Shown: in pieces, positions 34,513 through 42,798 of the stretch
Numbering within the stretch: the stretch's first letter is position 1
How the letters are laid out: each line of letters starts with the position of its first letter
NCBI RefSeq assembly: GCF_024732245.1
Contig: NZ_CP093845.1
Coordinates: 1,178,001-1,242,000, forward strand
Reading direction: 5' to 3'
Origin: Dietzia sp. B32
GTDB lineage: Bacteria > Actinomycetota > Actinomycetes > Mycobacteriales > Mycobacteriaceae
DNA: 64,000 nt
The notes under the pieces: model-generated
Told to the model about the DNA's origin: nothing
Seen by the model: only the letters and a program-made list of their open reading frames with translations
Databases searched by the model: none
Program-made: the position numbers and the translations under genes

Positions 34513-35130
34513 ATGCCCTTGTTCCCCGCCACCCGCGACACCGAGCGAGAGAACCTGCTCGAATGGATCGACGCCGCGCTCGTCAACGCCCGGTCGATCG
34601 TCCACGGCCTCACCGGCGATCAGCTCCGCACGTGCCCCGTGCCCACCAGCGAGCTGACGCTGGGGTGGCTCATCCTGCACATCGGCGAGGTCGCCGAGGG
34701 CTGGCTGGGCCGCGCCGCCGCCGCACCCGACGCACCCGACACCGGCCGATCACTGCCCGAGCAGTTCGCCTGGGCCAAGACCGTGAACCGGGCCGACCCC
34801 GACGCCACCGCCGAGGAGATCCTCGCCGAGTTCGACCGACGGCACGCCGCCGCGCTCGAGCACCTGCGCGACGCCGACCTGGACGCGCCGGTACCGGTGC
34901 CCACCGAGATGCCGTGGTTTCCTCCCGGCCTACCGCCGTTCAACGGTCGCTGGGCGGCGCTGCACGCACTGAACGAGATCGCCCGACACTCCGGGCACGC
35001 CGACATCCTGCGCGAGGCGGTCGACAACCGCACGATGTACGAGTTGATCGCCGAGGACCAGAGCATCGACATGTCCTACATCGGGGCCTGGTTCGCCGCG
35101 CACCCGGAGGTGCCGGCGCCGCAGTGGTGA
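34513..35130 (+). CDS. DinB-like protein (DUF664 type)
   Basis: 205 aa helix bundle. Putative metal-binding His residues appear in GWLILHIGEVAEGW and NEIARHSGHADILREA; the RHSGHADILRE block is typical of DUF664/mycothiol-dependent families. AGAGGAG precedes the ATG; the longer upstream frame is a Pro/Thr-rich non-coding stretch. Together with the preceding gene it forms a probable regulon of the WYL protein. Substrate unknown; mycothiol-linked detoxification is possible in this group of organisms. Confidence 0.85.
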   Translation: MPLFPATRDTERENLLEWIDAALVNARSIVHGLTGDQLRTCPVPTSELTLGWLILHIGEVAEGWLGRAAAAPDAPDTGRSLPEQFAWAKTVNRADPDATAEEILAEFDRRHAAALEHLRDADLDAPVPVPTEMPWFPPGLPPFNGRWAALHALNEIARHSGHADILREAVDNRTMYELIAEDQSIDMSYIGAWFAAHPEVPAPQW

Positions 35131-35158
35131 CCGGCGGGGGTTGATCCCGGCGTCGGGC

Positions 35159-36649
35159 TCAGTCCTCGTCGTACCAGCCGTCGAACGACGTGAACTGGCC
35201 CTCGATCATCCCCGCCACCGCCCCCGGTTCGGGAATGAGTTCGGCGTCGGTGGCGATGCCCACGGAGACCTTTCCGTTGTAGCTGAAGATGCAGATCCCG
35301 AGCGCCTGGTCGCCGCTCATCGGCACCCAGCCGAGCATCCCCGCCACCGGCGTACCGGCGAGGGTGACCGCGGAGACGGGCCCGGGCACCGAGGTCAGCT
35401 GGCCGACGGTCTTGTTGGCGAACAGGTCGATCACGGCGTGCGCCACCGGGCCGGGCGTGACGGCCACGGTGAGCATCGTGGCGAAGTTGACGTGCGGCTC
35501 GAGCGAATAGCGCACCCGGGTCATCGACGTGGTGATCGCCTCGAGCAGCTCGTCGGTGTCGTCGATCCACAGCGGCAGCCGCATGAGGATGAGAGTGATG
35601 TGATTGCCCAGCTCGTCGGGCAGCTCGTCGCCGACCGGGGAGACCGCCATCGGCACCATGAGGTTGATATCGGAGACCCGCCGGTCGCCCTGGGTGTCGA
35701 GGTACTGCGTGAGCGCCTTGGACACGGCGGCCAGCATCACGGTCGTGACGGTCGTGTCGTGCACCTTCGCCACCCGCTTGACCGCCGCCAGGTCCAGCCC
35801 CGAGATCCAGGAGACCTTCTTCTCCGCGTGCGACTTGCCGCTCCACGACAGGTCGGCCGATCGCGGCTCGAACAGCAACCGGAAAACGCCCCGGTAGGTG
35901 TTCGCGGTCCGGTTCTCGGCGCTGATGTTGTCCGTCAACGACTCCACCAAGCGGGTCGGGACCCGCGTCAGCGACCGGCCGGGGGCCGCGACGTCCCGCG
36001 CCAGGCGGGCCAGGGTCACCGGGAACCGGACGGTGGCGCCGGTCAGCCCCCGCGCGATTCCCCACGAGTCCTTGGCCAGCCCGGCGCCGGCGCCGGTGAC
36101 CGCCCCGAGGATGCCGCCGCCGGAGGGCGCGAGATCCCGGCCCACGCTGGGCAACGGCGAGTCGTCCTCGTGGTCGCACAGGCCCAGCACGAGTTGCGTG
36201 AGCCGGATCCCGTCGACCACGCCGTGCTGGACGCGGAACAGGATCAGCGCGCCCGCCTGCGTCGCCTCGTGCCCGAAATAGCCCTCGATGAACTCGGCGC
36301 GCCACATCGGCTGGCCCTTCGGCAGCTGCACCGCCATCTGTTCGGCGACGTACGCCTCGGCCTCGGCGCGACCGCCCGGTTCTGGCAGGCGGCTGTGCAC
36401 GAGGTGGTTGGCGATGTCGTAGTCGGGGTCGTCCACCCAGTACCAGCGACGGCCTCTGCGGACGGGGATGCGGTGGAACACCGGATAGGCGTCGACCATC
36501 CTCGTCTGGATGGCCCGGGCGACCTCGTCCCAGTCGGGGATCTCGGCGAACCACACCAGGCAGTTGATGTACATGAGGTTGTCCGGGCGGTCCATGAGCA
36601 GCCACAGCTGGTCGCGCAGGGGGATCCGGACCCCGTCGTTCGCCGCCAT
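35159..36649 (-). CDS. Wax ester synthase/diacylglycerol acyltransferase (WS/DGAT) family protein
   Basis: 496 aa. The acyltransferase core is seen at residues 141-147, QHGVVDG, where the canonical HHxxxDG has Gln for the first His; the second His (142), normally the catalytic base, is kept. Downstream NFATMLTVAVTPGP and NKTVGQLTSVPGPVSAVTLAG correspond to the second half of the fold (family motif around S-N-x-PGP). It probably uses acyl-CoA to make wax esters or triacylglycerol, storage lipids common in this group. ATG at 36649 has AGGAG eight bases upstream. Monocistronic. Confidence 0.88.
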   Translation of the reverse strand: MAANDGVRIPLRDQLWLLMDRPDNLMYINCLVWFAEIPDWDEVARAIQTRMVDAYPVFHRIPVRRGRRWYWVDDPDYDIANHLVHSRLPEPGGRAEAEAYVAEQMAVQLPKGQPMWRAEFIEGYFGHEATQAGALILFRVQHGVVDGIRLTQLVLGLCDHEDDSPLPSVGRDLAPSGGGILGAVTGAGAGLAKDSWGIARGLTGATVRFPVTLARLARDVAAPGRSLTRVPTRLVESLTDNISAENRTANTYRGVFRLLFEPRSADLSWSGKSHAEKKVSWISGLDLAAVKRVAKVHDTTVTTVMLAAVSKALTQYLDTQGDRRVSDINLMVPMAVSPVGDELPDELGNHITLILMRLPLWIDDTDELLEAITTSMTRVRYSLEPHVNFATMLTVAVTPGPVAHAVIDLFANKTVGQLTSVPGPVSAVTLAGTPVAGMLGWVPMSGDQALGICIFSYNGKVSVGIATDAELIPEPGAVAGMIEGQFTSFDGWYDED

Positions 36650-36781
36650 CGCCACGGCTCCTCTCGCTCGCCCGCCACTTCGCCCTCGAGACCACCGATT
36701 CGTCCCCACGCTAGAGCAGCGTTGACATGCCCCACCGCGCTATGGCCGAAGCGGCAGGGCATCCGGCGGCACAATGGGCGG

Positions 36782-37372
36782 ATGCGCATCGTTCACACCC
36801 CGGATGATCCCCCCGCCAAGGGCATGTACGCCCTGCTCACCGCGTCGATCACCCCGCGCCCGATCGCGTGGGTGTCGACGATCTCCGCCGACGGGGTGCC
36901 CAACCTCGCCCCGTACTCCTTCTTCACCGTCGCCTGCGCCGACCCGGCGATCCTGTCCGTGACCTCGATCGGCCACAAGGACACCTACCGCAACGTCGTG
37001 GACACCGGCGAGTTCGTGGTGAACATCGGCACCGAGTCGCTGATGGAGGTCATGAACGCGACCTCGGCGCCCGTCGGTCCGGAGGTCGACGAGTTCGAGA
37101 TGCAGGGTCTGACGGCGGATCCGTCGGACGTCGTCGCACCGCCACGGGTGGCCGAGGCGCCGATCGCGTTCGAGTGCGTACGCCACGACGTGATCGACCT
37201 GGGCACCAGTGCGATGCTGCTCGGGCGGGTGGTGAGCGTGACCATCGATGACGAGATGCTCGCCGACGACGGCCTGCCCGACTTCGGATCACTGCTGCCG
37301 CCCTCACGGTTGGGCCGCCACCAGTGGGGGTACGCCCCGCGCACGCGAGAACTGCCGCGGCCGAGGAAGTAG
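36782..37372 (+). CDS. Flavin reductase-like domain protein
   Basis: 196 aa FMN-binding split-barrel protein of the flavin reductase family: TPRPIAWVSTISADGVPNLAPYS, then VTSIGHKDTYRNVVDTGEFVVNI. Members either reduce free flavin or bind FMN for unknown reactions. The CACAAT sequence ends 6 nt before the ATG, so translation may be leaderless. Divergent from the WS/DGAT gene. No partner monooxygenase is adjacent. Confidence 0.88.
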   Translation: MRIVHTPDDPPAKGMYALLTASITPRPIAWVSTISADGVPNLAPYSFFTVACADPAILSVTSIGHKDTYRNVVDTGEFVVNIGTESLMEVMNATSAPVGPEVDEFEMQGLTADPSDVVAPPRVAEAPIAFECVRHDVIDLGTSAMLLGRVVSVTIDDEMLADDGLPDFGSLLPPSRLGRHQWGYAPRTRELPRPRK

Positions 37373-37426
37373 GCGCGCCCAGCCCGCCGCCGCCCGGCTC
37401 ACCGCCGCCGTCCTCGAGCGCCCCGA

Positions 37427-37497
37427 CGCAGCCGCGCGCAACTCCGGCACCCGCTCACGGTGTTTCGTGAGCGGCTGCAGTGATTGCGCGCGGGTGC
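37427..37497. repeat. Nested palindromic intergenic repeat (copy C)
   Basis: The left arm CGCAGCCGCGCGC is the same as in copy A (3621-3633). Outer arms GCAGCCGCGCGCAA and TTGCGCGCGGGTGC pair at 13 of 14 positions; inner arms CGCTCACG (37452-37459) and CGTGAGCG (37466-37473) are perfect with loop GTGTTT. It lies between two convergent genes and may also terminate transcription. Confidence 0.75.
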
Positions 37498-37500
37498 ACG

Positions 37501-37605
37501 GGGCGATGGCCGGGCGGGCCGGCAGTGCCGGGGCAGGGCGATGGCCGGGCGGGCCGGCAGTGCCGGGGCAGGGCCGGGGCGGGCCGGGGCAGGGCCGGGC
37601 CGGGC
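37501..37605. repeat. 35-bp perfect tandem repeat followed by degenerate copies
   Basis: Units 37501-37535 and 37536-37570 are identical (GGGCGATGGCCGGGCGGGCC...GGGGCA). A shortened 21-bp copy and GGGCC runs follow up to the menC stop. It may be a minisatellite prone to slippage; no coding role is seen. Confidence 0.8.
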
Positions 37606-37608
37606 GAC

Positions 37609-38703
37609 TCAGAGGAGCTCGTGGCAGCGGCGGATCCGGTCCAGCCACCAGTCGCGGACCTCGCCGCTCACACGCAGGCCCTCCAGTCGCGCCAGGTCCG
37701 GCGCCACCGGGCGGACCGGGAGGCAGCCGTCCTCCAGGGAGAACGTGCCCGGTTCGACGACGTCCTCGACGAAGAACCCGCCGGTGCCCAGTCCGGCGGC
37801 GGGGATCTCGTCGTCGTCGTCGGATCCGGGACGGCCACGCCCGGCACCACCGGGCATCGCGGCAGCCGCGGCGACCCCCGCGGCGACCCCCACCGCCGAG
37901 TCGAGCGCACTGGAGACCGTCACCGGCACCCCGAGCTCGGCGGCGACGGAGAGCAGGCGGCGCGGCCCCCCGAGCGGCGCGACCTTGACCACCGCCCTGT
38001 CGGCACCACCCGCCCGGACGACGCGCAGCGGGTCGTCGGCGCGGCGGATCGACTCGTCGGCGGCCACGTCCACGTGCACTCCGTCGGCCGCCAACCGGGC
38101 CCGCAGCTCGACCAGTTCCTCCACCGTCGCGCAGGGCTGTTCGGCGTACTCCAGGCCCGGCCCGTCCAGCGACACCGGACCGCTGCCCGGGGCCCGCGCG
38201 ACGTCGTCCGCACGCACCGCCTGGTCCAGCACCCGGATCGCGTGGGCCGCCTCGGCGACCGACCACGCCCCGTTGGCGTCCACCCGCACGCGCGCGCCCG
38301 GGCGGGCCTGCAGGACGGCGGCGACGCGGGCGACGTCGTCGACGAGCTGCTGCCCTTTCTCGGCCACCTTGACCTTGACCGTCGTGCAGCCCGGGAACCG
38401 GTCGAGGACGCCCGCGACCTCGCCGGCAGCGACCGCCGGGACCGTGGCGTTGACCGGGACCCGGGAGCGCAGCGCCGGCGGCGGTCCCTGCCACGCCATC
38501 TCCAGCGCGGAGGCGAGCCAGTGGGCGGCCTCGGGATCGTCGTACTCCGCGAAGGGGCCGAACTCGCCCCACCCCGCCGGGCCCTCGATCAGCGCCACCT
38601 CCCGCTCGGTGATGCCGCGGAACCGCACCCGCATCGGCAGGGCCACCACGCGCACACGGGCGAGCAGATCGTCGATCGACTCGGGGCCCGGTACGGATGT
38701 CAT
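37609..38703 (-). CDS. menC: o-Succinylbenzoate synthase
   Basis: 364 aa enolase-superfamily enzyme. KVKVAEKG holds the K-x-K acid/base pair; DANGAWS, EYAEQPC and DVAADESIRR give the three metal-binding acids; VKVAPLGG holds the second Lys. It dehydrates SHCHC to o-succinylbenzoate for menaquinone. A GSDDDDEIPAAG acidic insertion sits at residues around 297. Its -10 TAGCGT (38715-38710) lies 6 nt from the ATG and overlaps the menB -10, so both genes appear to start from abutting leaderless promoters. Confidence 0.94.
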   Translation of the reverse strand: MTSVPGPESIDDLLARVRVVALPMRVRFRGITEREVALIEGPAGWGEFGPFAEYDDPEAAHWLASALEMAWQGPPPALRSRVPVNATVPAVAAGEVAGVLDRFPGCTTVKVKVAEKGQQLVDDVARVAAVLQARPGARVRVDANGAWSVAEAAHAIRVLDQAVRADDVARAPGSGPVSLDGPGLEYAEQPCATVEELVELRARLAADGVHVDVAADESIRRADDPLRVVRAGGADRAVVKVAPLGGPRRLLSVAAELGVPVTVSSALDSAVGVAAGVAAAAAMPGGAGRGRPGSDDDDEIPAAGLGTGGFFVEDVVEPGTFSLEDGCLPVRPVAPDLARLEGLRVSGEVRDWWLDRIRRCHELL

Positions 38704-38709
38704 GGCTCC

Positions 38710-38719
38710 ACGCTAACGT
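38710..38719. promoter_or_regulatory. Overlapping divergent -10 elements of menC and menB (ACGCTAACGT)
   Basis: Read rightward, TAACGT (38714-38719) ends 7 nt before the menB ATG. Read leftward, TAGCGT (38715-38710) ends 6 nt before the menC ATG. The two hexamers share two base pairs, so polymerases could not occupy both at once. Both transcripts are predicted to be leaderless. Confidence 0.55.
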
Positions 38720-38726
38720 CGAACCC

Positions 38727-39710
38727 ATGACCGAGAGCAGCGCACCGCAGGACCAGGCCGCCAACCCCTTCGATCCGTCGCAGTGGCGGGAGGTCGAGGG
38801 CTTCCGGAACGGGGAGGACCTGACCGACCTGACCTACCACCGCCACGTGGGCGAGGGCCGGGTCAACGGGATAGTGCGGATCGCGTTCGACCGGCCCGAC
38901 GTTCGCAACGCCTTCCGCCCGCACACGGTGGACGAGCTGTACCGGGTCTTCGACCATGCGCGCCGCTCCCCCGACGTCGGCACCATCCTGTTCACCGGCA
39001 ACGGGCCCAGCTCGCGCGATGGCGGGTGGGCGTTCTGCTCGGGCGGCGACCAGCGGATCCGGGGCCGGTCCGGCTACCAGTACTCGACCGAGCACGATTC
39101 GGACGTCGCCGGCGCCACGGCCGACAAGGTCGACGAGGCGCGCGTGAAGGCCGAGGGCGGGCGGCTGCACATCCTCGAGGTGCAGCGGCTCATCCGCACC
39201 ATGCCGAAGGTCGTCATCTGCCTGGTCAACGGGTGGGCGGCCGGCGGCGGGCACTCGTTGCACGTGGTGAGCGACCTGACCCTGGCCTCCCGCGAGCACG
39301 CCCGGTTCAAGCAGACCGACGCGGATGTGGGCTCGTTCGACGCCGGCTACGGCAGTGCCTACCTGGCCAAGCAGGTGGGCCAGAAGTTCGCGCGCGAGAT
39401 CTTCTTCCTGGGCCAGGCCTACACCGCCGAGGAGATGTTCCAGATGGGCGCGGTCAACCGGGTCGTGGACCACGCCGAGCTGGAGAACACCGCGATCGAG
39501 TGGGCGCGGCAGATCAACGGCAAGTCGCCCACGGCGCAGCGGATGCTGAAGTTCGCGTTCAACCTCACCGACGACGGGCTCATGGGCCAGCAGGTGTTCG
39601 CCGGCGAGGCCACCCGTCTGGCGTACATGACCGACGAGGCGGTGGAGGGCCGGGACGCGTTCCTCGAGAAGCGCGAGCCCAACTGGGACGACTACCCGTA
39701 CTACTACTGA
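38727..39710 (+). CDS. menB: 1,4-Dihydroxy-2-naphthoyl-CoA synthase
   Basis: 327 aa crotonase-fold enzyme. MenB signatures: FDRPDVRNAFRPHTVDELY, the oxyanion loop WAFCSGGDQRIRG, and DVGSFDAGYGSAYLAKQVGQ with the catalytic Asp/Tyr region. It closes the naphthoate ring from o-succinylbenzoyl-CoA. The actinobacterial extra segment of about 25 residues (GYQYSTEHDSDVAGATADKVDEARVK region) is present. The ATG at 38727 was chosen over 38697 because it fits the -10 spacing and family length. Confidence 0.96.
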   Translation: MTESSAPQDQAANPFDPSQWREVEGFRNGEDLTDLTYHRHVGEGRVNGIVRIAFDRPDVRNAFRPHTVDELYRVFDHARRSPDVGTILFTGNGPSSRDGGWAFCSGGDQRIRGRSGYQYSTEHDSDVAGATADKVDEARVKAEGGRLHILEVQRLIRTMPKVVICLVNGWAAGGGHSLHVVSDLTLASREHARFKQTDADVGSFDAGYGSAYLAKQVGQKFAREIFFLGQAYTAEEMFQMGAVNRVVDHAELENTAIEWARQINGKSPTAQRMLKFAFNLTDDGLMGQQVFAGEATRLAYMTDEAVEGRDAFLEKREPNWDDYPYYY

Positions 39711-39730
39711 CGGCCGGGGGCTCACCGGCC

Positions 39731-40987
39731 GTGGCCGTGAATCGCGAACTGTGCACCCTGCCCGTCCCCGGCGGCCCCGAGGTCGCCGAGGTGTTCCCCG
39801 CGCTGGAGCAGATGCTCGCCGACCGCGGGCCGGCGCTGCTGCCGGTGCCGGCCGACGACCCCGCGCGCACCCGGATCCTCGTCGACAGCCAACGCCCCGG
39901 CGACCCGATCGACGACCTTACCGCCCTGGTGGTGAGCACCTCGGGGTCGACGGGCACCCCCAAGGGCGCGATGCTCTCCGCCGCCGCGCTCGCCGCCTCC
40001 GCCGAGTCGACCGACACCGTGCTCGGCGGGCCAGGCCGGTGGCTGCTCGCCCTGCCCGCCCACCACATCGCCGGGCTGCAGGTGATCCTGCGATCACTGC
40101 GCGCCGGGCACGAGCCGGTCGTGATGGACGTGACCCGCGGGTTCGACCCCGCGTCCCTTCCCGACGCGGTGGCCGCGTGCCGGGCAGGCACCACGGCCGG
40201 GGGCGGCGCCGGTGCCTGGGGCGGCGCCGGGTCCGTGGCCGGGGGCGGGGCCGGGGGCGACAGCCCACGCGCCTACACCTCGCTCGTCCCGGGCCAGCTG
40301 GCCAAGGTCCTCGACGGCGGCCCGCCCGAGGCGATCGCCGCGCTGGCCGAGCTCGACGCGGTCCTGCTCGGCGGGGCCGCGGCCGCGCCGGAGCTGCTCG
40401 CCCGCGCCACCGACGCCGGGATCCGGGTGGTCCGGACCTACGGCATGAGCGAGACCGCGGGTGGATGTGTGTACGACGGCGAACCGCTCCCCGGGGTCAC
40501 GGTGGAGGTCGACGACGACGAGGGCCGCGTCTGGCTGGCCGGCCCGCAGCTCGCGTCGGGGTACAGGAACGCGCCTGATCACCCCGCGTTCGCCCGGCCG
40601 GGATGGTTCCGCACCGATGATGCGGGCCGGGTCGGCCACGATGGCAGGCTCCGGATCCTGGGAAGGCTCGACGAGGCGTTGAGTGTGGGTGGGTTGACGC
40701 TCCTCCCGCAGACCGTGGAGGACGCCCTCCGCGGGCATCCGGCGGTGGTCGACGTCGTCGTCGTCGGGATCCCGGACGACCGGCTCGGGACCAGGCCGGT
40801 CGCGGCGGTCACGCTCCGCTCCCCCGCGTCGCCGGACGACCTGCGCGCACACGTGGTCGCGTCGCTCGGGGCGCACTCGGCGCCGGCGGTCGTCGCCGTG
40901 CTGGACGCATTGCCGACGCTGCCGGGCGGCAAGGTGGACCGACGCGGCGTCGCGGCGGGGTTCGTCGGTGGGACAATCAGGGCATGA
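39731..40987 (+). CDS. menE: o-Succinylbenzoate-CoA ligase
   Basis: 418 aa AMP-forming ligase, at the short end for MenE. The phosphate-binding loop reads [15 protein letters not shown]; the A5 motif is [11 protein letters not shown] and the A8 region is [29 protein letters not shown] provides the C-terminal Lys. It activates o-succinylbenzoate for MenB. Gly/Ala-rich insertion near residue 155-175 ([19 protein letters not shown]) is unusual. GTG at 39731 (or 39737) starts 20 bp after menB; the menA ATG overlaps its stop. Confidence 0.93.
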   Translation: MAVNRELCTLPVPGGPEVAEVFPALEQMLADRGPALLPVPADDPARTRILVDSQRPGDPIDDLTALVVSTSGSTGTPKGAMLSAAALAASAESTDTVLGGPGRWLLALPAHHIAGLQVILRSLRAGHEPVVMDVTRGFDPASLPDAVAACRAGTTAGGGAGAWGGAGSVAGGGAGGDSPRAYTSLVPGQLAKVLDGGPPEAIAALAELDAVLLGGAAAAPELLARATDAGIRVVRTYGMSETAGGCVYDGEPLPGVTVEVDDDEGRVWLAGPQLASGYRNAPDHPAFARPGWFRTDDAGRVGHDGRLRILGRLDEALSVGGLTLLPQTVEDALRGHPAVVDVVVVGIPDDRLGTRPVAAVTLRSPASPDDLRAHVVASLGAHSAPAVVAVLDALPTLPGGKVDRRGVAAGFVGGTIRA

Positions 40988-41940
40988 GCCGCGAGACCGA
41001 TCCCACCACCTCCCGCGGGGCCACTCCCGCCACCGACGCCGACGCCACCACCGAGCACGGGGGCGCCACGCTCTCCCACTGGCTTGAGGGCGCGCGGCCC
41101 CGCACCTGGCCCAACGCGTTCGCGCCCGTGCTCGTCGGCTCGGCGGCCGCGGCGCTCGCCGGCGGGTTCGTGTGGTGGCAGGCACTGCTCGCACTGGCGG
41201 TGGCGTGGTCGTTCATCGTGGGCGTCAACTACGCCAACGACTACTCCGACGGCATCCGCGGCACCGACGACGATCGCGTGGGCCCGCTGCGACTGGTGGG
41301 CTCCGGGCTCGCCCGTCCCGCCGCGGTCAAGCGTGCGGCATTCGGGTTCCTCGGGCTGGGCGGGCTCGCCGGGCTGGTGCTCAGTGCGACGTCCGCTCCG
41401 TGGCTGATCCTCGTGGGCGTGGGGTGCATCCTCGCCGCCTGGTTCTACACGGGCGGCAGGACCCCGTACGGCTACCGCGGGTTCGGTGAGGTCGCGGTGT
41501 TCGTGTTCTTCGGCCTGGTCGCGGTGATCGGCACCCAGTTCACGCAGCTCGGGTCGGTGACCTGGTACGCGGTGGTCGCGGCCGTGGCGGTGGGGAGCTT
41601 CTCTTGCGCGGTGAACCTCACCAACAACCTGCGGGACATCCCCTCGGACACCGAATCGGGCAAGGTCACGCTGGCCGTGCGGCTGGGCGACTCCCGCACC
41701 CGTGGCCTGCACGCGGTCCTGGAACTGCTGGTCCCGCTGGTGGCGACGCTCGCGTTGATCCCGGCGACACCCTGGGCCCTGCTGGGACTGCTCGCCTCGC
41801 CTGTGGCGTGGAAGGCCAACGGTCCGGTTCGGGCACGCGCCACGGGTGCCGGACTCATCCCCGCACTGACGATGGCCGGGATGGCGATGCTCGCATGGAG
41901 CGTGCTGGTGAGCGTGGGGTTCGTCATCGCCTCGCTCTGA
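40984..41940 (+). CDS. menA: 1,4-Dihydroxy-2-naphthoate polyprenyltransferase
   Basis: 318 aa UbiA-family membrane enzyme with about eight to nine spans. Prenyl-diphosphate motif [19 protein letters not shown] and second motif [17 protein letters not shown] are characteristic of MenA. It attaches the polyprenyl chain to the naphthoate ring. Translationally coupled to menE (ATGA). A strong hairpin follows. Confidence 0.96.
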   Translation: MSRETDPTTSRGATPATDADATTEHGGATLSHWLEGARPRTWPNAFAPVLVGSAAAALAGGFVWWQALLALAVAWSFIVGVNYANDYSDGIRGTDDDRVGPLRLVGSGLARPAAVKRAAFGFLGLGGLAGLVLSATSAPWLILVGVGCILAAWFYTGGRTPYGYRGFGEVAVFVFFGLVAVIGTQFTQLGSVTWYAVVAAVAVGSFSCAVNLTNNLRDIPSDTESGKVTLAVRLGDSRTRGLHAVLELLVPLVATLALIPATPWALLGLLASPVAWKANGPVRARATGAGLIPALTMAGMAMLAWSVLVSVGFVIASL

Positions 41941-41966
41941 CACGGCGTACCCCGCCGGGGGCAGAC

Positions 41967-42002
41967 GACGGCGGCCGATCCCCTCGGGGACCGGCCGCCG
42001 TC
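41967..42002. terminator. Bidirectional hairpin after menA
   Basis: GACGGCGGCCG (41967-41977) pairs perfectly with CGGCCGCCGTC (41992-42002), with an inner TCCCC/GGGGA stem. It lies between convergent menA and a secreted-protein gene. Confidence 0.8.
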
Positions 42003-42017
42003 GGCGTTCGCGTAGGG

Positions 42018-42647
42018 CTACTTCCCGAGCGAGCCCTCGGGCACGGCGTTCCAGGCGGACTGGATGCCGTTGTTGATGGCCAGGGCGGCACCACGAATGG
42101 CGTCCTTGACCTCGTTCGGCACCGGCAGGGTGTCGATGTCGGCGAGGTTGATCGTGCCGGGAGCAGGAGCAGAGACGGGGGCGGGTACGGGCGCGGGTCG
42201 CGGCGCCGGAGCAGGTGCCGGGCCGGGCGCGGGTGCGGGTGCCGGAGCAGTCCCGCCTCCTCCGCCACCACCGGTGACGGTGACCGTGGTGGACTCGGTG
42301 CGCACCGGCACCCCGAAGATGAATGCGGTCGCGACGGGCTTGTAGACCCCGGCGACGGTGGGCGTGCCCTTGATCGCGGTGGTGGCCGGATCGTAGGTCA
42401 ACCCGGGCGGCAGACCCTGGAACTGGATCGAGGCACCGGGGGGCGGGGTGACGTAGTCGCTGACCCGCCGCTCCATGTACTCACCGACGCGCAGCGTCAG
42501 GGAGGGCAGGGCCGCCGGGGTGACGTCGGTGGCCTCGACGACCACGGGAGTGCGGTCGGGCGCCTCCGTCTGGCCGGACGCGACCCCGACCGCGGCCATG
42601 GCGGCGAGTGCGGTGGCGGAAGCGATGACAGGACGGGAGATACGCAT
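42018..42647 (-). CDS. Exported protein with He_PIG-like Ig domain (array member 1)
   Basis: 209 aa. A signal peptide covers about 1-27 (MRISRPVIASATALAAMAAV, ending near VASGQ). The central domain contains GLPPGLTYDPATTAIKGTPT and AGVYKPVATAF, the pattern of putative Ig (He_PIG) domains. A Pro/Ala repeat linker (about 137-170, APAPAPGPAPAP) leads to a C-terminal helix region. No sortase motif. ATG at 42647 follows GAAAGG. It is one of four exported proteins encoded in tandem; function unknown, surface-exposed by inference. Confidence 0.8.
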   Translation of the reverse strand: MRISRPVIASATALAAMAAVGVASGQTEAPDRTPVVVEATDVTPAALPSLTLRVGEYMERRVSDYVTPPPGASIQFQGLPPGLTYDPATTAIKGTPTVAGVYKPVATAFIFGVPVRTESTTVTVTGGGGGGGTAPAPAPAPGPAPAPAPRPAPVPAPVSAPAPGTINLADIDTLPVPNEVKDAIRGAALAINNGIQSAWNAVPEGSLGK

Positions 42648-42798
42648 AGAGGCCTTTCGGTGGGTGCCGTCGCCAGATCGCGACCGCCCCACGGTAACCC
42701 ACCGATACACCACACCCCGGAGCCATCTCATCAAGTGAGACGACATCCGGGGTGGAGGTGGTCACCGGCGGCCTACCCGGCCGCCGGGAGTTCGGTGG

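Noticed and set aside
37501-37605. CRISPR array
   Set aside because: The repeats are directly adjacent with no spacers, and no cas genes are present.
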